Below are positions 48,801-60,800 of a stretch of 64,000 bases of DNA, one piece after another. Below the pieces are notes generated by a model, which saw nothing but the letters and a program-made list of their open reading frames with translations, made no database searches and had not been told where the DNA came from. The DNA is taken from assembly GCF_000247695.1 (NCBI RefSeq), contig NW_004624743.1, positions 9,699,954 to 9,763,953 on the forward strand, written 5' to 3'. The first letter of the stretch is position 1; every line of letters starts with the position of its first letter. Made by a program: the position numbers and the translations under genes. This DNA comes from Heterocephalus glaber (taxonomy: Eukaryota > Chordata > Mammalia > Rodentia > Bathyergidae).

Positions 48801-51800
48801 AAGAACATAGAAAAGAAATCCTCATCTTTGTAGTTGTTTTGTCTTATTTAGGCTAAATGAGAATTCAGAATTTTTTATTTTCTTTCCATAATGGCAGAGA
48901 GAAAAGAATTTACATAGGAAGATGTTTCTTAGACAAGTAAGATGAATGCAACGAGGTGGATAGCGGCTCTCTAGGCTAAGACTGAGGGGAACAGATTATA
49001 GCAAAATCTCAGACTTGATGAATCTTCATATGAAAGTATCTTAGATGGATTTTCTGAAATTCAAGAATCAGTGAGTAGACAGAGTATCTCTCAGAATGAA
49101 AATTTGGTGTTCTCTTACAGTTGATCTTTGAAAAGGATTTCATCACGTAAGATTTTGTAATGAGAACCCTTTTGCTAAAGTGACGTGACTGTATTTTTTT
49201 CTTTTATGATTTTTTGTGCAACAGAATTTATCCTGTGTGGTTTGTAACTGGACAAGTGCTGAAAGCAAAAACACATAGAGAAATGATTGGAAGGAAGTTG
49301 AACATATGAAAATGAAAGAGTTTATTGGTGGTTATACATTTAACAATGAAATTATTTTGCAAGTATAGAGCAAAGAAGGTGGCTGGGCCATCTTCTCTTC
49401 AACCAAGGTGTGAACCATCAATGTTTTCAAATTTTATTTATTTATATTACTATTTTTGTGGTACTGAGAGTTGAACTCGGGGCCTTTTAAGCATGTTAGT
49501 CATGTGCTGTGCCACTGAGCTACATCCCAGGTCCCATCAGAGTATTTTTTAAATTATTGCATTTTGATGATGAAAGTATAAGTAATTGGAATTACAGGTA
49601 ATGTATCTTTTTGTGATGGTTTTCATTTGGCATAATGTTTTCAAGGTTCACCATGGTATAGGATGTATCATTGCTTCATTCCTTTTTATGTATATAAAAA
49701 TATATATGTGTGTATACTAACCCCTGGTATAGATATACCACATTTTACTTATCTACCTCTCATTTGGTGGATCCTTGGGTCGGTTCTTTTTTGGAGTGGT
49801 CTGAATAACGTTGCTCTTAACATTCGTGTACATGTTTTGTGTAGACATATGTTTTTATTTCTATTGGGCATATATTGAGAATCATATCTTAGCTCTATCA
49901 TATGCTAACATTTTAAGGAAATGCTAAACGGTGTTTTAAGTGGCTGAACCATTTTACATTCCCATCAGCAATTAATTTCTTCACACACTTGTAAACACTT
50001 GTTACTGCCTGTTTGACTCTAGCTTTCCTAGTAGGTATAAAGCAGTATCCTTGGGATTTTGACTTGAATTTTCCCTAGTGCCATTGATATTGAGCATCTT
50101 ATCATGTGCTTTTGGAGAAATGTCTTTTCCCCTTTTTAATTGGTTTCCAAGAATTGGTTTTCAGTGTATTTTTATTCTGTAAATTATTTGAAAGTAACTT
50201 AAAATACTGAAAAATATTTTTTAAATGGTCCATTGGGCCCAGATGATAAATGGTAAAAAGGTTTTCCTGGTGTGCTGAGGGTTAAAATTATTCAAAATAC
50301 AGAATCTGTTTTGGAGGAAATTCTAAAAAAATAATTTTAATTCATTTATGTAGGGCATTTTTTTAAAAAAAATAAGAAATTTGGTGGCAAAATTAAACAT
50401 TTAACCTAAACTCCAGTAAATACCCAGAAAAGCCTGTCTCTTGGTCTCCGGTCCATTTGTTGTAGTCACTTTTCTCTGACACATAGTTATATTATTTAGA
50501 AGCATTTTCTTGACATGGAAACTCAGTCCTTTTCGATGCTGTTTCTAAACCGCTCTCTAGGGCTGGCAGTGTTTGGGGGCTCTTGTGTGACAGGGTTGCT
50601 TGGCAACGGCTGCTGCGTGGGAGGCTCGGGGCTCAGCTAGAGAATAGGGCCGATCTGAAGCCCGGACCCACAAGCAACCCAGGCTCTGTGCAGTTTTCAG
50701 TGGCTCGTGAAAGGCTGCAGCTTGCTCATTTATGTCCCAGACAGCCGCTCAGCAGACCCAGCCTTTCCCATTCTCCTCCCCAGTGGGTTTGGAAGTTGCT
50801 CGTGGAGGAGCCTAACAAAAGGATATCCTGGAATCCAGTGCTGGAGGGGCTCTCGAGCCCTCCACTGCCCCAGGTACTTAGTGCACCCCGTGAGACCAGG
50901 TTAGATGAGGGCTGGCGGTCACTGTCACAAATAAAACCCAGAGTGCTGAGCAGGACTCCCCGCTCCTCACATGTGAGCGGGGTGTCTGTGGGTCCCCAGT
51001 AAGGCAGATTGGCACATTCTAAGAGCTGCAGTGAAGGTCGTCATCTAACCTGTATGTCAAATGAGAGATGTTACCTGCTGTTCCAAGTTATTTAGGAGTG
51101 CCTTAAATTCTGGTTTATTCTTGATGTTTCTAATGTATTTTGTTGTTTTTCCCCCCTAGATATTGAAAGGTATAGTAAAAAATACATGCAGACATACAAA
51201 GAAGAATGGATACCAGGTATGACAAAACAGATAGTGTTAAATACTTTTGAGAGACTGTCTCCCTACCCCATATTTTTGTGGGATAAGTTTTCTGTTCTCA
51301 CTGTACGAAAAATGTGTGGTACTTTTCCTAATAGATAATGTAAATCTTTTGAAAACTGAGAATAAAAGATTTTGTTTTTCTTTTTGTGGTACCAGGGATC
51401 AAACTCAGGACCTTGGACTTGCAAGGCAGGTGTGATGCCACCGAGCTAAATCCCCGGCCCAAAAAGACTTTTATAATGAAGAATGTGTTTGTGGAAGTTC
51501 TTAAGTACAAGTTTTATAAAACTAGGGCTTGCCACGGCTTTTGACTTTCTGATTTCATTAGCCACAATCACAATCTAATTTCTGATACCAACGAGCAGTT
51601 ACTTCATTGCTTCTGAGCAATCTGGAAGCTTTTGAAAAAGCAGAAATCTAGTTGGAAGGATATTTTAAGCAAAGCTTGTAGACTTCCTTTCTGTCAGGCA
51701 GACATGGACTACTTTTAGTTGCTAACACGCCTTTTCAGTAGAAGGTTTTGTTTTCAGCATCCAAACATTCTGAGAGGGCAGCAGGACCTGTGGAGGTGAC

Positions 51801-54800
51801 CTCATCTGCCCCCATCCACTTTGCAGATAGAAAAGAGCTGCCATAGAACTGAAGCAACCTGTGAGGGTCCCTGCCAATACTGCTAGAACTTGGGTCACCT
51901 CCTTCAGAGTCCTTTCTCTTGTGTCTCTGTCCTCAGGGGCTTATAGAAACTGCCCTCTTGGAAACACCAGTGGCACGAGCAGCAGCAACATTTCCACAGC
52001 TTATAGCGCTCTGTCGTCTCTGGTGATCGTTGATAACATTGGGGCCCCTGGAAACACTCCTAGATCCTTCACATTCTGTTCTACTCCATTAATAGTCACC
52101 TCCCAAATGAGTCTCTTTACAAATTTATGATCTATAGTAATTTATAAAGTTAACTATATTCAAAGCAAAATTTATTTGCTCAGCTAAAATGACTTAGATT
52201 TAACTGTTTTCCACAAATGTACTGAAATTTCTTTATTAAAAATCTATGTTATATTGATTCAATTTTCTGTTTTCTCTATGCTTAAAAGTAGGGGCTGGGA
52301 ATGTATGAGATGTGATGAGAATATATGGTGAATGTTTACCTAAGTAATTGATTACCATAATTGCCGTGAATCCCCTTCAAAATACTCCCCCTAGTTTCAA
52401 ACACGCTCATCCCATCATTCTTGCCACTTTCTAAAGCAGTTCCAAAAGTCCTCTTTCATATCTTCATAAGGTGGGTTTGGAAAACACGGTGATTGTGGCT
52501 GCCAAGTGCCAGCCGAAGAAGGGCAGGCTTGCACAAACATGCGACGTGTCCTCATCCGTCTTAATCACTGGCTCTGGCACAGGGTCTTTCTGGCTCTTCC
52601 CCAATGACAAAATGACCATGAAAGGTAAGAGTTTCTTTATCCATTCAGGATATCGGAGCAGCTACAACAGGGCAACTAGACACACTTGCAAAAGAGGACT
52701 TCAGAGCTGCTTCAGAAGTGGCAAGAATGCGGGTCTGAGCGTGTTTGCAGGAAGGAGAGGGGCTGTTAATGACAGTGTGTCTTGCTGTGTAATACATTGA
52801 GAAATAACACTGTGTTTTTCACACTGCATCCCTCAGTGGTTGAATGCCTGCCTTACATGGGTGAGGCCGTGGGTTTGATCCCCAGGAACCCCCACCCACC
52901 TAAAAAAAATTAGAGTGAAAAATGAGAGGAATCGATTTTAGTTAATGCAGGCAAAAATCATTTAATTTTTGAGGTTTTTAGATAATTATTATGTTTTTAT
53001 TTCATTTCAGATGTGTTTGGATTGTAGTCACATGCTTTTAACTTTTGAAAAAAATTGCTGTTACGTAAGAAGTGTATATCAACTACAGAAAACTTACAAA
53101 GTAGTCAAATAACAAAGTAATTAAATAATATTTAACAACAGTTGTAACCCTAAAATTCACAGTAATTAGCCTAAGATTGTATCCCAGAAAATTTCACTGC
53201 ACTTTTCAAGGCAGTTTTGATGAACTTCTTTTCTTTATTGGAGAAAATATACCACTGCCTGTTATATTTATATTTATTTTTATTTCAGCCTAAATCCTTA
53301 TAGTCAGGTACTAAGAAATATTATATCATTGCATGGGCAACTGTCATCATGTTCTTTTTATGTTCTTTAAATAGTTATATCAAGTGCCACTCATTGCTAA
53401 AGGAAACTAAGTTTTACATTTCTTCTTCTGTACACGTAGATTGGAGAAGACTCCCAAGAGAGATGATGCCTCGGAAAAAATGCAGGAAAGGTACATTGAC
53501 TAGCATCATTGCTGAAACTCATGGGGCTGGGGGTGGGGATCGCACCCAGGGCCTCACACCCGCTGTGCCAACGCTGTCACTCAGCTCCATGTCCAGCCTT
53601 TTTAAAGATTCATTCCGAGACAGTATCTCACGAAGATGCCCAGGTACCCTTGAATTTATGATCCTCCTGCTTTAGCCTCCCGATTAGCTAGGATTACACA
53701 TGTGGACCATTACACCCAGCTTAAATTCTGTTCATGTAAATTATCAACTTGAAGTTATACCGATTTTTTTTCTTGAAATCTGACATTTTTATTATTTTGC
53801 TGAAGTTCAGTGCCTTTTTTTTTTTGTATTTTTGAGGTTGTTTGTTGAGTCGTCTTTTCTTTAACTGCAGAGACTTAATGTGCCAGAAAGACTGTGCAGT
53901 AATATAGACCTTTTCATCTGCTTATCTGAAAAAGTCTATGATACTGGATGCATTCTACGTTATTAAGTAAAACATTTTAAAATCAGAGAACTGATAAAAT
54001 AGATCTTTATATTGTATATAGAAATAGCAAAGCGAATGTTTATGTTTTGGTTTTCGCCGGTGATTCCAGACAGTAGATAGCTGAGCACCTCCTGTTGCCA
54101 GACCCTGCCGAGAGGAACAGAGCAGTGGATGGCATGGCACTGTCCTTGCTCCTCACAGGGTGGCACGGCAAGGGTTCTCTGAGGAAACAGATTTGGAGTC
54201 AAGGTGGAAGGATGGGTAGAGAGGTTACTATGGTGAGGTGGAAGGAGGGACACGGGACAGAGGCCAGATTGGGAAGGAAAACCTGATGCCCTGGCTCCCG
54301 GGGGTCCTTTGCCTTCGAGACACACACATGGGGACGTGGCCGTTGTTGGATGCAGGTGCATGGACCTGAGAATGGAGGTGTTCACCGTCAGCAGAGACGG
54401 GGTCCCTGAGGCTGTGGGGAGGCCTGAAACCATCTAGGATGAGGTTAGAGAAGTAGAGGGAGAGGGGCCCAGAGCTCGGAGGGAGACTGGAAAGGAGGTG
54501 GAATCAGCCCAGAAAGGAAGAAGTACCCAGTGAGAAGGAGGGCGGAGGCATAGCCTGGAGAGTGTGCAGAGGGCCTCAGTGAGGCTAACAAGATCGCAGC
54601 CTTGCCCGGTGGTCAAGGAGGAAGAGCGGGGATGTTATGTTCTTACATAGGACACCAGCGCCCTTAGGAGGAGCTTTTTAAAAGATCTGCAGGGGTGGCA
54701 TCCAGACTGAAATGGAAATGGGGCCTTTCAGTGTGCCAGAATTTCCATTTGTTAAGAAACAGTAACCCGGGCCGGGCTGGGGATTTAGCTCAGTGGTTCC

Positions 54801-57800
54801 GCTACCTGCCTCCCAAGCCCAAGGACCGGAGTTCGATCCCTGGTACCAAAAAACAAAAACAAAAAAAACAAAGAGAAAAGAAACAGTAACCCAAGAGATG
54901 GGGGGAGGGGAAGGGGACTTAAAAAGAGTCCAGATGTGTTCTGTCCATGTACCAGCTCCCATGACAAACACGCTCATTGTGTGCTAGTAAAAGTCCAAAA
55001 AAGCAACAGCAGCAAACTTTCCCCCATTCTGTTCTAATACTTTCCTTGTATTAAAGCAAGAAAAAGACAGTTTCTCCAGTCAGCTACTGATAGGCGTTAA
55101 AAGAAACCAAAAAATTTAGGGCCGGGGATTTAGCTCAGTGGTTTCGCCACCTGCTGCACAAGCTCAAGGACCCGAGTTCAATCCCCGGTACCAAAAAAAA
55201 AAACACCAAAAAATGCAAGTATATGCATATATTTGGCTAAAGGTAGAAAAAAGTTCATGTTCATATTTTGGGGTTAATACAGTCTTTTAGCAGTTTTGGT
55301 AATTTGACACTTGTCCCTCCATTATACATACAGAGATTAGGTGTTGAATAAAATCTAAATAATGAGTAGCAGAGAATGCTGAGCAGACTTGTATCTTCAT
55401 CTGACCTTCTGTTTAGAAATTAGTAATTTTTATAAGTATATTTCCTGACCATTGTGTATAGTATCTACTTAGCAGGCTTACATATTATGAAACTAAAGAA
55501 TTTGATAAAAAGTCCTTAGGAAAAAAGACTTCATCATGTGAATGAATTACATTCTTAGCTAATAGCTTGGGGTGTCAACATTACGATATTCCTGAGATCT
55601 TGGCTCGATGTGTTGCTGTATTTTTTGTGCTCATATGAAGCAGTCTTTGCCCTCACAGAGGGCAAAGGGAGTTACTCATCTCGCCACCTCTTATTCTGTG
55701 TGAGCAGACCTGTCTAATACATGGTTAGAAGCTCCGAGCCAAGGGCTCCTCCAGGGGCAGTTGGTAGCACCGTAGAATATAATTCCATCAGTTAGGGGTC
55801 GTCACCACAATCTAAACATTGCCTCTTCGATAGGTTAAATGTTAATCTTTAACAAAATTACATCTTTGTGGGCCATATTTTCCTCTGTTATGAAGTAATT
55901 TTTAGGTATTTAGTTTGATTTTGGAAAAGAGCTATAATACTTCCTGATCATGATGGGACAGCTTTGTAGCATATCATAATGTTTTGGTAACTGACTGGCA
56001 GAATCCATATGTGAAATGACTTCCCTCAGTTTCAGAGTAGCCTTAAAATGTAATATTTTTGATATGAATGAAAAGATTATATATTCCAAAGGCATTAAAA
56101 CATTTTATTTCATTTGTATTGCCTTGAGTTTTGAGATTCATATGATGGATATGCTTAGCTTAACTATTTTTCATCTTCAAAGATAGTTCTTTGTTGCAGT
56201 AAATATAACCTCTTTTTTCATCTTTTTTACTATTAGCAAGTTCATGTTTTTCCTGCACTACTTTTTTATTTTCCAAATCTCATAAACATTTTTTGATGAA
56301 AATGAGTGAACAGGAAGCCCATGCATATAGATTTATGGGAGCCTTTACCACTGCATTCGTCTAGTAGCTCTGCATGTGTTAACACATTAGCAATTTTGTC
56401 CCTAATGAGATCAATTGCCAGCACAAATTTGCAGTACTTACTAAAAATATATTTGCCTGCAGTCACAAAAAATACTTTTTGAACCAGTTGTCATTTGCTC
56501 ATTGGAAACTGGCGAGGTGTTTCATTTTATTTACTTTGTTTATTATTTAGGAAAATTAATTCATTCTGAAAATTATGTGATTGCCTAGTATAATACACTA
56601 CTGTGCTAGGCAGCATATGAAAAGGCATAGAAACATAATCACTGCTGCCGTTATAAGAAAAATATGTTAACTGGTGGTTTTATTTCAGCAGACCTAAAAT
56701 CCAAAAACGCAAAAGGTACAGACAAAGTCTCTTCACTCATTGATACTGCAGATGTGCTGAAAAAAATTGAGGTAAGGCTTTCCTCTTAGTATAAAAGTGA
56801 ACTGGAAAAGTATAAAACTTTGTATTTCTTTTGCCTTCTTCTTTAGTCTTTGAACCGAAAATATAGTGTTTCTAAAAATCTCATTATTCTCCCTGTTGGT
56901 GTATACATACTTTAAAAAAATTTGGGGTGGTTCTCTGTCTTATGATATGTATGGAAAACTCTATTGAGGGAAAACTATTATCTTATGAAACTATTTTCAT
57001 CTTTTTAAAAATATTTCAAAAAGAAACATATAAAATTCAGAAAGTTAATACACTGGACTCCCCCCATTCCTAACCCAGCCATTTATTCCCCTTTGTAGGC
57101 TACCAATGTTACCACTTCTTACATATCCTTTCAGAAAATTCTATGTATAAGAAATGCAGAATTTTTCCTTTTTGATGATAAAAGGAGCAGGCAGCAGATC
57201 ACACTCTTCATTTTCACTTTATCACTTACCAAACTATCTCAGAGGTAATTTCATATCAGACTGTTACAGTTGCAGCCAAGAAAAGAGAACAAGGCAACTG
57301 TAAGAATGAACCATAATTTATTTATTTAGTGAGCCATTCGTGGGCATTATATCTCTTCTGTTTCGCTGTTGTAAATGATGCTTCCATGAATTCACGTTAA
57401 GTGTCATTTCGCACAAGGAGAAATGGGCTTGTTGGGTCCGTTTTGTGCACTGTACGAGAGGAATCAGTATCATCACATTGCTTCCTATGGGGTTTATGCT
57501 GCCTTACCCTGCTTTGGCGCATGCGCTCCCTTGCATTGATGATGATGACGATAGCAGTTAATGCTGACTGAGAGCCCTGCACCAGGCTCTTTGATGAGCT
57601 CTTATCGTACACCAGGTCCTTAGGAGTTTGTAGCCACAGAGAGAGACACAGGTTTTATTATTCCTTTCATACAGAGGATGCAATCACAGGTTTAAAATAC
57701 TTGCTAGGCCAGCATGGCACAGCCACTTGGTGACAAAAACTCTTACTTTTGCTCTTTTCTTTTTTGACCACTACGTGAACCGGAGATAGCATGTCTTGAA

Positions 57801-60800
57801 AATAAAGGCAGAAGGTTGCTGAAGGAACAGCAATAATCGTCACTCTTGACAGTGGTGGGATGACAGATGGGTAGCAGGACTAGCCAGCTTCTACTCACAG
57901 GCACGTTCTGGCTGCCCTGAAAGCCTCCTGCAGAAAGTTGATAAGATGACTGCAAGGTGCTGTAAGGAAGATGACTCCGCATCTTCGGGTGTGGCTTCTT
58001 CTCAACAAATTGTATTTCTTCATTTCTTCCATTTCACACCCTTCCAGGACACTGTTAAAAGTGGGTTTTAAAATCTGGGCATGTAGGCAGTTTTAATAGA
58101 GCAAAAGTTGTTTGTGAATGACTGATTGTCCACTTCTAAAGCAAAAGAAGCTTATTAAAGTTCATTTCTATAGCACAAGAAGTTTATTCAAGTTTTATTA
58201 CAATACAGCATCTCTATGGATGAAGAGATAGCAACATACATCCAGATCACACAAGTAATCAGGCAGTAGGAAACAAATGAGCTTCTTATTTCTACTTAGC
58301 ATACAATCTGTAAAGTAATAAGCTTAGGTAGTGAAATCTCTTGAAGAGAAAATGGAAACTACTAAATAGAAAAAGGTGAAACTAGCTTAATGCAAAAGGA
58401 ATGAAGTGATGAGACAAAATGTCTTTCTTAAGATCATCTCTTTTAAGAAAATTGCATAAATCTTCTCTTAACTTATTTAAGTATCTTATGGTTTTGATTA
58501 GGATCTTAGTTGTAGAAATAAAGATGAGGTTATTAGTTTAAATACGTTTGAGGTGACAACATTAGAAATGTAAGTGTAGTAGTCCCTATTCACACTGAAT
58601 TCTGTATTTTAAAATTTTTACATAACTGACTTAAGTATGAAATAATATGCTAACAGTGAAATAATAATAACATGATTTTTTTCACATACAGTGTAGACCT
58701 TGCACAAAGTTAAATACAGTGATACAGTTCACCTTAACTATGTAAACTTGTGGATATAGGCCTTTTTACTTATGATCTGATTAAAATGGAAAACAATACC
58801 GTATATGAATTAATATTAACATAGCATTATACATGTGTGCGTATCTTATAGATGTTTTGAAAGATCTGTAAACATATTCTGCTTACTTGCAACTTCCCGA
58901 GGAGATTGCCAGTTGGGAAGATTGCACTCATTACAGTAATAACTCATAAGACAGGGCTGGGGATTTAGCTCAGTGGTTTCGCCACCTGCTGTGCAAGCGC
59001 AAGGACCTGAGTTCGAGCCCCAGTACCAAAATAAATAAATAAATAAATAACTCAGAAGACAACATCAGGGTTGATACTGAGATGAATCATCTTCCTTCAT
59101 CTTTGTCTGCCTGAATCGTGTGAGCAGACAGGAAGAGAGGGGCTTCACGTTTGAGCAGAAGTTGAGTTAGTGTCTGATGTAGTCTTTTCATTGCCTTTGA
59201 TTTCCTTAAATTCAAATTTGGATGTAATTAAGTCTTTCAAAATGAACATTTAAGAACCAGTAAATGAATATCTAAGTTATAGTCACTCCAGATATGAAAT
59301 TTATTTCTCTTCCTATGTAATCTATAAAGCACATATCTTATAGTAGAGATGGAACATTTGTAGATTCATGAGCAGGTACTCTAATTACTGTTTAAAAATA
59401 ATAAGAAAATAGCTAAAGTAAAGACTTAAATATGAATATTAGTATGTGAAATTATTGTTATGCCCACCTTGTAAAAAACTTGAGAAAGCATATCATTTGT
59501 ATATACAAATTGAACATTGTACAAGTTGGTGAACAGATAGTGACAGTAATGAAAACTGGTCACTTCATAGCAAGTAAAAAACTCATTGACATTTCTTATA
59601 GAAATATAAAGATGCAGTTTTAAAGGTAAACTTGTGTGCTAGTAATGACTACAGAGTAGGTAAGTAGAGCCAGGAGATAATGAAAGCTCTTCTAATCCTG
59701 TTTTTCTCCTTTACCTCTTGTCTTAGAGTTGCTAATAATTGCTAGAGTTGACTGTGATTTCTTTCTGCCCAACCTTCTAGATATACTAAGAAGCAAAAGT
59801 TCCTAGGAGTGGAAAGTAGACAATGAGGGGCAAAAGAAAAACACACAGGGAGAATCTGTGCTAGGGTAATTTATCCCTAAGGGTGACCTGCAGCTAGGAT
59901 GCCTTGATAGTTTTCAACTATTTCACCTATAAAACTAGAACACAGCTTCAATCCCCAGTACCAAAAAAAAAAAAAAAAACCTAGAACACAGACATTTTGA
60001 AATATTACCATTACATGTTAGAAGAAAAATAAAATAATATTCTGAAAGTTCTTCTCTATAAATAATATGTCAAATATTTAGGAGGAGATGGGATAGGCGT
60101 CATAAAAATGAAGCATTACACATTAGAGCTGATAAGCCGGCATCAGCTGAGACCCAGTTATGAAGTAACACAATGGAAGAAGTCCTAGTGTGGTCATCGG
60201 ACACTCGCGCTTCCTTTCCAGAGTTAACTCCAACTTGGACCCCTGGGGTGGGTTAGAGTGAGGTGATCAGGAGCTGTGTTCTCTTCCCGCTGCTCAGGGT
60301 GTCAGAGTCTAGTGGTTTCCCTGTAAGTTAATGAAACTCACTCATACCAGGAATTGGAAAAGAGAGGTGATGGTGAAAAATCTGATGAGGAATACGAAGA
60401 GAAAGAAGGAAGCAAAGAGAAAAGAAAAGAAGGTGATGACAACGAGGATGACAACGATGATGCACAACAGGAAGACTACGAGGATGAAGAAGAGCTAGAA
60501 GAGGTAACGGGAAGTTTGGGGAGGGGAACAGTTACTTGCCTTAAGGGTTATCTAAGAAGGAGTCACGTGTGTGGTGGATAACAGATCAACACATGGGAAC
60601 CAAATTGATAAGAACTGGAAGTGTATTCTTATCACCGACATCAGTTCTTGGTATCAAGAGAATTAGCATTGAAATGCTAAGGGTGCCAACCTGAATATAT
60701 GAGAGAACAGTACCTTCACAGACAACTTTGTAAGTAGAAGTCCGCAAACTAAGGACTTTGATCAGATGAGTGCAATTCAGATTTAATAAAATTTTAAGTT

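Noticed and set aside
53963..54433. 156-codon minus-strand open frame in POLR3G intron 5
   Set aside because: No familiar protein features; composition is that of the local GC-rich stretch, and the frame is antisense to POLR3G.
54769..54877. Possible tRNA genes at the ID-like copies (A and B boxes present)
   Set aside because: The boxes belong to SINEs: A tails and target duplications are present, and no cloverleaf with a proper acceptor stem and anticodon arm can be drawn.
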